Shown here: positions 9,021 through 17,754 of the stretch, piece by piece
Layout: the number at the start of each line of letters is the position of its first letter
How positions within the stretch are numbered: the stretch's first letter is position 1
Assembly: GCA_007130145.1 (NCBI GenBank)
Contig: SLSY01000092.1
Coordinates: 1 to 33,677, forward strand
Source of the DNA: Bacillota bacterium
Lineage (GTDB): Bacteria > Bacillota > Sulfobacillia > UBA8153
Direction of reading: 5' to 3'
DNA length: 33,677 bases
Program-made: the position numbers and the translations under genes
Notes under the pieces: generated by a model
Told to the model about the DNA's origin: nothing
The model's input: the letters and a program-made list of their open reading frames with translations, nothing else
Database searches by the model: none

Positions 9021-10742
9021 ATGATACCGGGCGGGCGCCGGCGTCACCTCATCTGGATATACTTGTGGCAGTTGCACCACCAGACGATGAAGCTCATCCG
9101 CATGGACTGGCCCCAAGGCACGCAGGATAAAACGCCGTCATCTCAGGGTAATCACCGCCAAGAACGTATCGGTGATGAACAACTCGAGGCCGAGGATATC
9201 ATCCCGGGGGGTGAAGATCAGACCGGCGATGGTGACTCCCATCAGGATGAACCGGGCCCACGCCAGAAGTGGGGGCTGCTCCTGGGTCCCCTCCTCTTCG
9301 CATTGCTCTTGGCAGCGCCCACGCCCGCGGGAATGAACGTGGAGGCCAAACGCGCGCTGGCGGCGGCGGTATGGATCGCCATCTGGTGGGTCACCGAGGC
9401 CATACCCATCCCCGCTACGTCGCTTCTCCCCATCGTGCTCTTTCCGCTCACCGGGGCGGTGAGCGTAGCCGATGCTGCCGCCCCCTACTCCAACCCCAAT
9501 GTCTTCCTCTTTTTGGGAGGATTCACGATCGCTATGTGCATCGAGCGCTGGAACCTGCACCGGCGCATCGCTCTTTACATCATCTTTTGGGTGGGAACCA
9601 CGGCCAACCGGCTCATACTGGGCTTTATGGTGGCTACCGCCTTCTTATCGATGTGGATCTCCAATACCGCTTCCACCATGATGATGATGCCCATCGGCCT
9701 TGCGGTCATCTTGCAAATCGCCCGCATGATCCAAGAACAGGGCGTGGAAGGCATCGATGTGCGTCAGGGCCATTTCACCTTTGGCACCTGTCTCATGCTG
9801 TCCATCGCCTACGCGGCCTCCATTGGCGGAGTGGCCACCTTGATCGGCAGCCCGCCCAACATCATATTTGCCGGGGTGGCCGAGCAGTTGTTCGATGTCA
9901 GCATCGGCTTCTTCCAGTGGTTCACCTACGGTCTCCCCATTTCCGTCGTCTTTTTGTTCTTGGCTTGGCTCTACATGACGCGCTGGGCCTATCCGCCCCA
10001 GCTGGAAGGGATACCCGGAGGGCGTGAGTACGTAGAACAAGAACTGAAGGGACTCGGTCCCATGACCCGGCCAGAAAAATCCATCGCCGCCGTTTTCACC
10101 GCCGTGGCCCTGGCCTGGGTCAGTCGCCCGTTTCTCTTAGAAGCCCTCTTCCCCGAGATCAACGATGCCCTCATCGCCATCGCCGGGGCCGTCGTCACCT
10201 TCATTATTCCGGTCAGAGCCAAAGGAGCCTACTTCCTCAATGACTGGGATACGGCGCTGCGCATCCCCTGGGGCATCCTCTTGCTCTTTGGCGGAGGCTT
10301 GTCGATGGCCGGTGCCTTCGCTGATACGGGACTGGCCGAGTGGATGGGAGAGCATCTCTCGGCCCTGGCCGGTTTTCCCATGATCGTCATCATGCTCGCG
10401 GTGGTGACCATGGTCATCTATCTCACCGAGGTGACCTCCAACACCGCGATCACCAGTATGATGATGCCCATCATGGCCTCCATGGCCGCGGCCATGGAGG
10501 TGCACCCCTTTGCCTTGATGATCACGGCCGCCACCGCCGCCTCCTATGCGTTCATGCTCCCGGTAGCCACCCCGCCCAACGCGGTCATCTTCGGCAGTGG
10601 CTACATGTCCATTCCCCAGATGGTCCGCGCCGGGGTTTGGCTCAACCTGCTGGGCGTCGTACTGTTGACCTTGTTCGCCTACTTCTGGCTCCCGGTGATC
10701 TGGCGTATTGATATTGGCATCTTTCCTCCGGCCTGGAAGTAG
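9021..10742 (+). CDS. SLC13/DASS-family anion:cation symporter
   Basis: This roughly 573-residue membrane protein belongs to the divalent anion:sodium symporter family (CitT/NadC/VcINDY type), which imports di- and tricarboxylates or sulfate. The two pseudo-symmetric substrate/sodium motifs are visible: SNTASTMMMMP in the first half and TSNTAITSMMMP in the second. WWVTEAIPIPATSLLP near the start of the core and SYAFMLPVATPPNAVIFGSG near the end are family hallmarks. About eleven hydrophobic segments are present. The start is uncertain: the family core begins around 9270, and the preceding 80 or so residues are hydrophilic and unlike other members. ATG 9021 is chosen because AGGGAG precedes it; 9003, 9087 and 9102 are alternatives. 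A ZIP metal transporter follows on the same strand 244 bases away. Substrate unknown. Confidence 0.88.
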   Translation: MIPGGRRRHLIWIYLWQLHHQTMKLIRMDWPQGTQDKTPSSQGNHRQERIGDEQLEAEDIIPGGEDQTGDGDSHQDEPGPRQKWGLLLGPLLFALLLAAPTPAGMNVEAKRALAAAVWIAIWWVTEAIPIPATSLLPIVLFPLTGAVSVADAAAPYSNPNVFLFLGGFTIAMCIERWNLHRRIALYIIFWVGTTANRLILGFMVATAFLSMWISNTASTMMMMPIGLAVILQIARMIQEQGVEGIDVRQGHFTFGTCLMLSIAYAASIGGVATLIGSPPNIIFAGVAEQLFDVSIGFFQWFTYGLPISVVFLFLAWLYMTRWAYPPQLEGIPGGREYVEQELKGLGPMTRPEKSIAAVFTAVALAWVSRPFLLEALFPEINDALIAIAGAVVTFIIPVRAKGAYFLNDWDTALRIPWGILLLFGGGLSMAGAFADTGLAEWMGEHLSALAGFPMIVIMLAVVTMVIYLTEVTSNTAITSMMMPIMASMAAAMEVHPFALMITAATAASYAFMLPVATPPNAVIFGSGYMSIPQMVRAGVWLNLLGVVLLTLFAYFWLPVIWRIDIGIFPPAWK

Positions 10743-10797
10743 AGCACGCAGGCGAAGATGACCATAGTAGCCAGCTACCTTGACCCGGCGTCTTTGG

Positions 10798-10822
10798 CGT
10801 AAGGGAGGCCGGCGTCCTTACG
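10798..10822 (+). terminator. Weak hairpin after the SLC13 carrier gene
   Basis: CGTAAGG (10798-10804) and CCTTACG (10816-10822) form a 7-bp stem with an 11-base loop, 56 bases past the stop codon. No T-tract follows. It may be a weak terminator or no signal at all. Confidence 0.25.
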
Positions 10823-10986
10823 ACAAACGCGGTGCCGCAACACCCCATGGTCGAAGACATGCTGGAGCCTCTCGCGTCACGGGCCGCTGGCAAAACGGAA
10901 GGAACGGACCACCGAGTCATAGAATCTTCTACGATGACATCCCCCGCACGGGGGACCAGTGGTTACAAGCGCGGAGGTGTCATGAC

Positions 10987-11721
10987 GTGAGTTGGGTCGA
11001 AGTGACTCTCATTGGTTTTCTCGCCGGAGCCGTGGGAACCGGGCTGGGCGGAGGTCTTGGCGCCATCGTGCGCAAGCCATCGCCAAGATTGCTCGGCTTC
11101 CTCTTGGGGCTAGCTGCTGGCGTCATGCTGTCCATCATCTTCATGGAACTTTTGGAGGAAGCGATTGCTGCCTCCTTTACCCACGGTATGCTGGGACTGG
11201 TTGCGGGCATCCTGGCCTTTGTCGTGCTCGATCATCTCATACCCCATCACCATCCGGTCAGCAACGAGACCAGTTCCCCATCTCTGATGCGCAAAGGCAG
11301 CTTCATCGCACTGGGCATCGCCTTGCACAATCTACCCGAAGGCATGGCCATTGGCGCCGGCTTTTCCGCCTCCACCGCGACCGGCGTGGCCTTGGCCCTC
11401 ATCATCGCACTGCACAACATACCCGAAGGCATGGCGGTGGCGGTGCCCCTGGTGGCCGGGGGCATGAAGCGGTCAAACGCAGTGGCCCTTAGCATCGCGG
11501 CCGGACTACCCATGGGTGCTGGCGCCCTCTTGGGTTCGCTCATGGCCGGCGTGTCTCCCGCCTCCTTGAGCTGGGCCATGGGATTTGCCGCCGGAGCCAT
11601 GCTCTACATCGTGTGCGATGAGCTGATTCCCGATGTGTATGACCTCACCGACTCCCACACCGCTATCGCGGGCATTACCACTGGAACCGCACTGGGGGTG
11701 GCCCTGATCTACTTTCTCTAG
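10987..11721 (+). CDS. ZIP-family divalent metal transporter
   Basis: This 244-residue protein is a ZIP-family (ZupT-like) transporter that would bring zinc or related divalent metals into the cytoplasm. Two signature motifs form the binuclear metal site: LHNLPEG on helix IV and LHNIPEG on helix V. About eight hydrophobic segments are present, and the variable loop after helix III holds a short histidine cluster (HHHP). The start is GTG at 10987, with GGAGG (10973-10977) nine bases upstream; an upstream ATG at 10780 in the same frame would add 69 non-membrane residues. It follows the SLC13-type carrier but a 244-base gap separates them, so co-transcription is uncertain. The exact metal cannot be read from sequence. 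Confidence 0.9.
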   Translation: MSWVEVTLIGFLAGAVGTGLGGGLGAIVRKPSPRLLGFLLGLAAGVMLSIIFMELLEEAIAASFTHGMLGLVAGILAFVVLDHLIPHHHPVSNETSSPSLMRKGSFIALGIALHNLPEGMAIGAGFSASTATGVALALIIALHNIPEGMAVAVPLVAGGMKRSNAVALSIAAGLPMGAGALLGSLMAGVSPASLSWAMGFAAGAMLYIVCDELIPDVYDLTDSHTAIAGITTGTALGVALIYFL

Positions 11722-12102
11722 CCAGCGGTCGGCGCCGGCAGGGGCTCTTTTCATGCTGATGTCACGGCAAGGACGTGGGCTTTGTCATTGCACCGCCCTC
11801 TGTCCAGCTCTTGTCATCCTCGGGTTGGCATCCATGCTCTTCATGCAAAGGCTCAGGTTGCCCGCCTGCCCATGCACTCTTTCCCCGAACGTCGAGCTCA
11901 GACACGAAACAAGGCGACGACAAGAGCGTGAAAACAAGAGCGCGACCAGCCAGATGTTTTCGCCCTCTACCCAAGTACAAGGAATGGGCCCCACCCTTGG
12001 CCGTCAGAAACGGTGAGGGGCGCGGCCCGCTGTTTTGACGAGGCTCTGAGTAAGTCCCTAGCCTAAGCCGCGGGAACGTTCATATCGAGCCACGGCTTGT
12101 TC
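11722..12102. other. Intergenic region, nothing recognised
   Basis: About 380 bases between convergent 3' ends. Open frames on both strands are unremarkable. GC-rich partial inverted repeats near 11990-12035 are too imperfect to call a terminator. Confidence 0.45.
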
Positions 12103-12966
12103 CTAGTCATCACTCCAGGGCAAATCCACCGGCATATGCGCCACCGTACCATCCTGGAAGGTGACGACGATGACAAGACGCCCCACCTCCTGAGTGGTCA
12201 CCTCCATAACTTGGTGCCACTCGTGATCAGCAACAGCCGCGAGCCTTGTCTGGGTCTTCTCGCTCAAAGCGCGAGAGAGCGCTATCACGTCGAGAGTTGC
12301 TACATTGTTCCACTGTGGATCGCTGTGATAATGCCGGCGCATCACGTTGATATGAAACGCCTCTTGGGATGGATCCTCCTTTATCACCGCATGAAAGAAA
12401 CCGGTCACCTGCTTCAGCTCGAAGCTCTCTCTGGAACTCTCAATATGATGACCGTCGCTGGCGATGATGTTATAATTCACCAGGGCCGGACCGTCCTTCC
12501 ATTTCATCTCCATGCTGGGCGGCTTTTCGTGACCGGCGGTGGAGCTGAACTCGATGGTGTAAGGCATGGTCTCCAGGGTAACGGGTATGGTCACATGAGC
12601 TCGGTAGGTGAGACCGGATACGTGCTCGACCTCGGCCTGTTGCCACGTTCCCCCTGCTACTTGATAATCCAACTCGACCTCCATCCCTTGTTCCAAGGAC
12701 TGGAAGGTCCAGCTGATGGTGAAATATGCTTCGCTCTCCAATTCATCACTTCCGATGAATTCCACCTGGGGCTGGGAGTACCAGGCTGCCTCTTGCTCCA
12801 TGCGCCTCAAATGATCACGCAGATCTCTTACTTCTTGACGAGCATGAATCAAGGCTGATTCCAAAATTCGCGACTGATTGACGAGGTCGTTGTAATGTCC
12901 CCTACCCTGAAAGAATACGGCTACCAGTAAGGCAATGGTGACCAAATAGTAGATGTCTTTGCGCAT
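12103..12966 (-). CDS. Membrane-anchored coiled-coil protein, function unknown
   Basis: I do not recognise this 287-residue protein. It begins with a short cytoplasmic end and one hydrophobic helix (residues about 6-20), then a charged heptad-like stretch (about 25-60, e.g. EVRDLRDHLRRMEQE) predicted as a coiled coil. A mostly beta-type extracellular region follows, rich in aromatic and acidic residues, ending DLPWSDD. The layout suggests a type II membrane protein exposed outside, perhaps with Ig-like or carbohydrate-binding beta domains. The ATG at 12964-12966 is preceded by AGGAGG four bases upstream; the upstream in-frame extension of 45 codons lacks such a signal. The M42 peptidase gene ends 107 bases upstream on the same strand, so the two may be co-transcribed. 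Confidence 0.75.
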   Translation of the reverse strand: MRKDIYYLVTIALLVAVFFQGRGHYNDLVNQSRILESALIHARQEVRDLRDHLRRMEQEAAWYSQPQVEFIGSDELESEAYFTISWTFQSLEQGMEVELDYQVAGGTWQQAEVEHVSGLTYRAHVTIPVTLETMPYTIEFSSTAGHEKPPSMEMKWKDGPALVNYNIIASDGHHIESSRESFELKQVTGFFHAVIKEDPSQEAFHINVMRRHYHSDPQWNNVATLDVIALSRALSEKTQTRLAAVADHEWHQVMEVTTQEVGRLVIVVTFQDGTVAHMPVDLPWSDD

Positions 12967-13073
12967 AGTACCTCCTATCGTTTCGTTGCCCAAGAGTCCT
13001 GCCTCCATTTTGCCTTTGACGGAGCAGCTATAGGAAAGGTTCCACGATAATCCGTCTCTTCCGAATCCCCCCA

Positions 13074-14114
13074 TCATGATAGGTCGCCACAAACCAAACA
13101 CCTTAGCAGTTCCACACAGGCCTGGACATCAGCGGGATGAACCATTTCTATGGGGCTGTGGGTATAGCGGGTGGGCGGAGCCATAAGCGCCGTGGCTACC
13201 CCCGCGCGGAGAAACTCCAACCCATCCGTGCCTCCGCCGGCCATACTACGCTGAAACGCAATGCCCCCACGCTCTGCGGCTTGGATCAACCTTTGGGTCA
13301 TAGCATGGGTATAATGAGCACTGGCATCTTTACTACGAATGATGGGCCCCTGACCCAGCTTGACCGGCGCTTCCTCCTCCTTGACGGTGGGTATATCGCC
13401 GCACACGCCAATCTCAAGCGCCACAGCCATGTCCAAACGAGGCAGCTCAGAAGAAACCGATGCGGCTCCCACCACCCCCATCTCTTCCATGACCGTGGCG
13501 ACTAGGTAGAGTTCACAGGACAGCTGCTCGGCTTTCACCGTCTCACCCAGCCGCGTCATGATGGCCAACCCCACGCGGTCGTCCATGGCTTTGCCTACCA
13601 CGTGTTGACCCAAACGGCGGGTCTGTGCTTTCCATACCGCCGGCGATCCGACCGTGATACCGGCCTCTTCCACAGCCTGGCGCGAGGTGAGGCCAAAGTC
13701 CAAGAATACGCTCTGGGCGTCTACCGCACCCGTTTGCTCCGCATGGCCAAAGCGAAGATGCCCAGTACGACTGGCCAACACGGCGCGGACGATCTGACCG
13801 TCCGCGCCCAGCACGTCGAATTCATGTCCCAGCCCGTCGCGAATGTGATAGCTCCCCCCACCGCGATGACCATGGGTAATGCGGGCAAAGCCCTCGGAAG
13901 TGATGGAGGTAACGAAGAGACAAATCTCGTCCATATGGGCGGTGATGGCCAGTGCCGGGCCCGTTCCACCGATACGGGCCATCACGTTACCTACCGGTGT
14001 GATCCACAGCTTTTCAGACCATGGCGCCCAACGCTCCGCCAAGTAGGCGGCGACCGCTTCCTCCCGGCCGGAGGGTCCAAACAATTCGGTCAGTGTCTTG
14101 ATGGTAGAGAACAT
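13074..14114 (-). CDS. M42-family metallo-aminopeptidase
   Basis: This 346-residue protein belongs to peptidase family M42 (tetrahedral aminopeptidases, also annotated as glutamyl aminopeptidase or endoglucanase M), cytoplasmic enzymes that trim peptides with two zinc or cobalt ions. Metal and catalytic motifs are in place: TAHMDE (His60, Asp62), GKAMDDRVG (Asp178 bridging), VMEEMG (Glu210, Glu211), and HSPIEMVHPAD near the C-terminus. The length is usual. The start ATG at 14112-14114 is preceded by AGGGGGGAT five bases upstream; the ATG six codons further upstream lacks a comparable site. It is divergent from the cyclase gene at 14298 across a 183-base gap and is followed by the coiled-coil membrane protein gene. 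Substrate preference cannot be read from sequence. Confidence 0.93.
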   Translation of the reverse strand: MFSTIKTLTELFGPSGREEAVAAYLAERWAPWSEKLWITPVGNVMARIGGTGPALAITAHMDEICLFVTSITSEGFARITHGHRGGGSYHIRDGLGHEFDVLGADGQIVRAVLASRTGHLRFGHAEQTGAVDAQSVFLDFGLTSRQAVEEAGITVGSPAVWKAQTRRLGQHVVGKAMDDRVGLAIMTRLGETVKAEQLSCELYLVATVMEEMGVVGAASVSSELPRLDMAVALEIGVCGDIPTVKEEEAPVKLGQGPIIRSKDASAHYTHAMTQRLIQAAERGGIAFQRSMAGGGTDGLEFLRAGVATALMAPPTRYTHSPIEMVHPADVQACVELLRCLVCGDLS

Positions 14115-14297
14115 GCTATCCCCCCTATTCATGTCGTAGAATGTGGCGTCAAAGGGTCTCTAGCAACCATTCTCCACACGCCGAACCTCTCCTTTAACCG
14201 CTGTTTCTCATCGCGGCCCATACCCACACCCCAGCAGGATTCACCTTGCTTTTCACGAAGACAAATAGAGCCACTCGAGGAGAAAGGAAGACCGTCC

Positions 14298-14945
14298 GTG
14301 AAATTCATCGATATCACCGTAGGGCTTTCGGCCGACGTCGCTCCCTGGCCGGGAGACAACTCGTTGCAATGGAAATGGCCACTTCGCATCGGCCCGGACT
14401 GCCCCATCAACTTGTCATGCATCTCATTTAGCCCTCACCTGGGTACCCATGTGGATGCTCCGTTGCACTACGTGCCCGAGGGAGAAACAGTAGAGACCAT
14501 CCCGCTGGAATCGCTCATTGGCTGCTGCTGGGTGCTGGATGTTTCGGAAGCTACTCATGACCATGCCGTCTTAAGCAGGGATGACGTAGGAACCCAGCTG
14601 CACAAGCTTCCCTTGCCGGCCCAGGGCCCCGTGCGCATACTGCTCAAAACGGGATACCGGCGAGAAAACCCCTTCAACACCGATTTTCGCTATCCATCGC
14701 CCGAAGCCATTGACCAGCTCGCTCAGAAGGGAACGGTTCTTTTGGGGACCGATGCACCCTCCATGGATCACTTTCACTCCAAGACACTGGATAGCCATCG
14801 CGCCTGTCACCGCCACGGCATCACCATCCTGGAGAACCTGGCACTGGACAAAGTAAGCGGCGGGAGCTATCAGCTGGTGGCATTGCCACTGCTGCTGGCA
14901 GGGGGTGAATCCTCCCCGGCCCGCGTCGTACTCATGCCGGTTTGA
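14298..14945 (+). CDS. Cyclase / kynurenine formamidase-like metal hydrolase
   Basis: This 215-residue protein is of the cyclase family (PF04199), which includes KynB-type arylformamidases, isatin hydrolases and antibiotic cyclases. The metal-binding signature HLGTHVDAPLH (His47, His51, Asp53, His57) is intact, as is the later LGTDAPSMD block and the HGITILENL motif near the C-terminus. Length is normal. The start is GTG at 14298, with AAGGAAG seven bases upstream; the upstream in-frame extension of over 200 codons is antisense to the M42 peptidase and is rejected. No other tryptophan-catabolism gene is nearby, so a kynurenine role is not supported. It is followed on the same strand by the QueG-like protein (142-base gap). 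Substrate unknown; hydrolytic, metal-dependent chemistry is likely. Confidence 0.9.
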   Translation: MKFIDITVGLSADVAPWPGDNSLQWKWPLRIGPDCPINLSCISFSPHLGTHVDAPLHYVPEGETVETIPLESLIGCCWVLDVSEATHDHAVLSRDDVGTQLHKLPLPAQGPVRILLKTGYRRENPFNTDFRYPSPEAIDQLAQKGTVLLGTDAPSMDHFHSKTLDSHRACHRHGITILENLALDKVSGGSYQLVALPLLLAGGESSPARVVLMPV

Positions 14946-15087
14946 GGGGTGACAAACAACGCTAGCAGATAGGGAAGACTCCGGTAGAAACCTAGGTGTC
15001 AATGCCTTTGGCCTTTGGCACTCAAGTCGCGCAACGGTTCGGTAAGATGACCCCGACAAGACTGATAGTGACAGGAGTGATGACCCA

Positions 15088-16215
15088 ATGACGCAAGTTG
15101 CGGTGACAGAATCCATCCTCACGTCCCTGTTGAAAGAGAAAATGGCTACACTCCTCAAAAAGCCCAAATATCGCTGGTGGGATGAGCGCTCCCTCTACGA
15201 ACCGGATGCTGACGACCTGCCCCTGATCAAGGTGGCCATGGGACATTGCCCCTCGACGTATGATCTGTGGCAGGGGATCAGAGGACCGGCCACGGTGGGC
15301 CTTCACCCCGCTACGTTCCAGGACATTTGGGACTATTATGCGTGTGAAGTACAGACTCCCATCCGGTGGGATGACGATGACTACTACCAGTTCCAAGTGC
15401 CGCGCCTTTCCGACTTCCCTTACGCGGCAGTGGCCAGCATCATGCTTGTGGCGTCACCTCAGCAACTGGAAGAACAGGCCCTGCTTCTGGACGCGGGCGA
15501 GCTGGGCTGTGCCGATGACTACACCACAGCATGGAAGCTTCTGAGTGAGCTGCTGGAAACATCCCTTTCCCGCACCGCCATGAGCCTCTACTCTCCCGAT
15601 CTGGTCTGCGTACCCATGATAGAGGAGACCCAAAAACGCCTCGCACAAGAGGTGATCCCCGCATTTCATCAAAAGGACCGGCACGGTCCGGACAAGGGTG
15701 GGAACTGGCCGCAAAAGAGCGTGGCCTTCCTCACCGGCCTGGGCCAATTCGGCGCCTCACGCCTTATCTTCCGGGATGAAATCATCGATGGTCAGGTGCA
15801 GCGCTTCTACGGTCAGATCCGCTCACTGGTGTTGTTTAGTCGGGAAGACAACCTGTCGGGTTCGGTGAAACTGGATGACCCCGTGCACCGAAAGCGGCTT
15901 TTCACTTTGGCGCAATTTCGAGACGCTCTCCCCCAAGAAGAGGACATACGCTTTTGTCGCTTCAAGAAGGGATGCTCTGAATGCATAAGGGCCTGTCCGT
16001 CAGGGGCTCTCCCCCATTCGATTCCCGAAAAAGACAATGCCCGCGGGCGCAGTTCGCAGGGGTGGCAGCAGTTTGCCGCCTCACCCTGCCGCGACTTTGC
16101 CCGCCATTCCCGGGTCTTTCCCGGCTGGGTCTGTGCACGCTGCGTGGTGGCCTGTGTACGTCGGGGTCACAAGGACGAAGCTGCTGTGGCCCGCTACTGG
16201 CAGGAGCGTTCTTGA
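15088..16215 (+). CDS. QueG-like double 4Fe-4S oxidoreductase
   Basis: This 375-residue protein resembles the epoxyqueuosine reductase (QueG)/reductive dehalogenase superfamily in its C-terminal two thirds. A conserved-looking GLGQFGASRLIF region is followed by two cysteine groups, CSECIRACP (Cys296, 299, 303) and a later Cys334 plus CARCVVAC (Cys349, 352, 356), spaced as in the two-[4Fe-4S] domain of QueG. The N-terminal third is not recognised. Unlike true QueG there is no HEAT-repeat tail and the region after the last cysteines is short, so tRNA modification is doubtful. The start ATG at 15088 has AGGAG (15073-15077) ten bases upstream. It lies between the cyclase and the PurL-like gene on the same strand. 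Cobalamin binding is a family property, not visible here. Confidence 0.75.
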   Translation: MTQVAVTESILTSLLKEKMATLLKKPKYRWWDERSLYEPDADDLPLIKVAMGHCPSTYDLWQGIRGPATVGLHPATFQDIWDYYACEVQTPIRWDDDDYYQFQVPRLSDFPYAAVASIMLVASPQQLEEQALLLDAGELGCADDYTTAWKLLSELLETSLSRTAMSLYSPDLVCVPMIEETQKRLAQEVIPAFHQKDRHGPDKGGNWPQKSVAFLTGLGQFGASRLIFRDEIIDGQVQRFYGQIRSLVLFSREDNLSGSVKLDDPVHRKRLFTLAQFRDALPQEEDIRFCRFKKGCSECIRACPSGALPHSIPEKDNARGRSSQGWQQFAASPCRDFARHSRVFPGWVCARCVVACVRRGHKDEAAVARYWQERS

Positions 16216-16230
16216 TGGGAGAAAACTCGG

Positions 16231-16254
16231 GCCCCCATGGGGTGGACCGGGGGC
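16231..16254 (+). terminator. Candidate weak hairpin after the QueG-like gene
   Basis: GCCCCC (16231-16236) and GGGGGC (16249-16254) can form a 6-bp GC stem, followed by TTGATTCGCG. It lies just past the QueG-like stop codon. If real, it would partly separate the QueG-like gene from the PurL-like gene; the stem is short and the T-tract poor. Confidence 0.25.
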
Positions 16255-16447
16255 TTGATTCGCGTTTCTCTCTTGTGCCAAGAGGTGGCGCGCAGGGTAT
16301 GATAAGCCACGTGGCCGCTGGCTGCTCGCTGGGAATGAGCCAGCGAAAGAGCATCTGTTGCTCCGCGCACATCTACAAAGATGTGACCCTGGGTTGGGGC
16401 GGCATGGCCCCGGTCCCACGCCTTGAACATTGAGGAGGTTGTTGGTC

Positions 16448-17554
16448 ATGAACCGATTGGAAAAAGCTCTGATGCACGGACTTTTTGTGCACCTGCATCA
16501 CAACATTGATCAAGCCATTGATTTTAGCGCTTTCAGAGAACTCAACGAGCACATCGCCCAGAGGTGGCCGGGCGGTCTAGTCATAGGTCCGGACGCCAAC
16601 GATGATGCCGCCGTCTTTCGTCTGCCCGGAGATGATCGTCTTATGGTAGCCAAAATGGAGAGCCACTGCTCTCCCTGCGTACCCAGACCGTACGATGGTG
16701 CTGCCACCGGCGCGGGAGGGGCCATGCGTGATGTAGTTGCCATGGGTGGTCGCCCTTACGTCCTCTTGGATTTCATCGGAACCCGCCCCCTGGATGAAGA
16801 AGTCATTGTGGGCCCGTGCGGCTTCTCTGGTGAATGCACTTGCGGAGACTGCGAGAAGATGACCAGTGGCGAACGGGTCAATCTCATGGTCAAAGGCATC
16901 AGCGATATGTGCAGAAGCATGGAGGTGTTCGTGGTAGGAGGCGGGCTGTCCACGTCGTTTCAGGATATCGTCCCCGCCGTGGTCGTTGCCGTTTTCGGGG
17001 AATTGGTCACCGACAAGCCCCTCACCAAGCCGGCCAAGCAAGCCGGCGATCAGTTGATCATCGTGGGAAAGACCGGCAACGACGGCAATGATACGCTCTA
17101 CCGTGCCGGTTTGGTAGACGTCATGCGTCCGGCCCAGGCCCTCTTTGCAGAGGAAAAGCAGACCATGGAATCCGCTCTTTGCGCCATGAAGACCGGTAAG
17201 ATCCACGCCTGTTCTGACCTGGGGGCAGCGGGCATTGGGGCAGCGGTCAGCGAATCGGTGCGCTTTGGCGGCCTCGGTGCGCGCGTGGATCTGGCCCAGG
17301 TGCCCCAGCGCGTGGATGACATGACTCCCGAGGAACTTCTCATCTGCGAGACGCAAGCTCGCATGATATTCCAGGTCGCTCCGGAGGATGTGGAAGAAGT
17401 AACGGCGGCGGTGCGCGCAAAGGGAGCTTGCACCGCTGTCATTGGCGAGATCACCGACACCCAGCAAACGGTCTTCTTTTACGGCAAAGAAGAAGTGGCC
17501 CGCATTCCCAACCAGCCTTCAGAAGACATCCTGGCCCAGCTGCGCGCCCTCTAG
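16448..17554 (+). CDS. Half-length PurL/AIR-synthase-like protein with cysteine cluster
   Basis: This 368-residue protein matches the N-terminal half of PurL (FGAM synthetase), as in PYDGAATGAGG (82-92), RDVVAMGGRP, IVGKTGNDGND and DLGAAGIGAAVSE. PurL itself is about twice as long. The PurL catalytic motif ESHNHPS reads ESHCSPC (71-77) here: the catalytic histidine is Ser75, and Cys74 and Cys77 are new. A further cysteine group, GPCGFSGECTCGDC (Cys124, 130, 132, 135), sits where PurL has none, with Cys155 nearby. FGAM synthesis is therefore unlikely, whereas ATP-binding fold residues remain. The cysteines suggest a metal or Fe-S site (inference). The ATG at 16448 has GGAGG nine to ten bases upstream. 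The QueG-like gene precedes it and a strong terminator follows. Confidence 0.85.
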   Translation: MNRLEKALMHGLFVHLHHNIDQAIDFSAFRELNEHIAQRWPGGLVIGPDANDDAAVFRLPGDDRLMVAKMESHCSPCVPRPYDGAATGAGGAMRDVVAMGGRPYVLLDFIGTRPLDEEVIVGPCGFSGECTCGDCEKMTSGERVNLMVKGISDMCRSMEVFVVGGGLSTSFQDIVPAVVVAVFGELVTDKPLTKPAKQAGDQLIIVGKTGNDGNDTLYRAGLVDVMRPAQALFAEEKQTMESALCAMKTGKIHACSDLGAAGIGAAVSESVRFGGLGARVDLAQVPQRVDDMTPEELLICETQARMIFQVAPEDVEEVTAAVRAKGACTAVIGEITDTQQTVFFYGKEEVARIPNQPSEDILAQLRAL

Positions 17555-17563
17555 ACCTTTCCC

Positions 17564-17597
17564 AAGCGCCCCGGGGCAGCGCCCCCGGGGCGCTTTC
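17564..17597 (+). terminator. Strong GC-rich terminator
   Basis: AAGCGCCCCGGGG (17564-17576) pairs perfectly with 17583-17595 across a 6-base loop, followed by TTTC. It starts ten bases past the PurL-like stop codon and closes that transcription unit. The complementary strand also ends in a short T-rich run. Confidence 0.8.
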
Positions 17598-17754
17598 ACT
17601 CCCCCCTCCCCACGGGAGACAACAAGGAGCCCATTCGCTTGCATCCAGCACCGTGAGGCAGGCACAGGCGCCGGCTTGTCGAATACCTGGGACGTCATGA
17701 CCTATTGGCCCACATCCTTTCGATTGCAATAAAATGGATGGGGAGAGAAGACGT

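Noticed and set aside
13602-14297. Upstream extension of the cyclase frame
   Set aside because: It lies antisense to the M42 peptidase; the cyclase family begins at the GTG at 14298, which has a ribosome site.
16577-17467. 296-codon minus-strand frame opposite the PurL-like gene
   Set aside because: The plus-strand frame has clear PurL motifs, start signal and terminator; the antisense frame has none.
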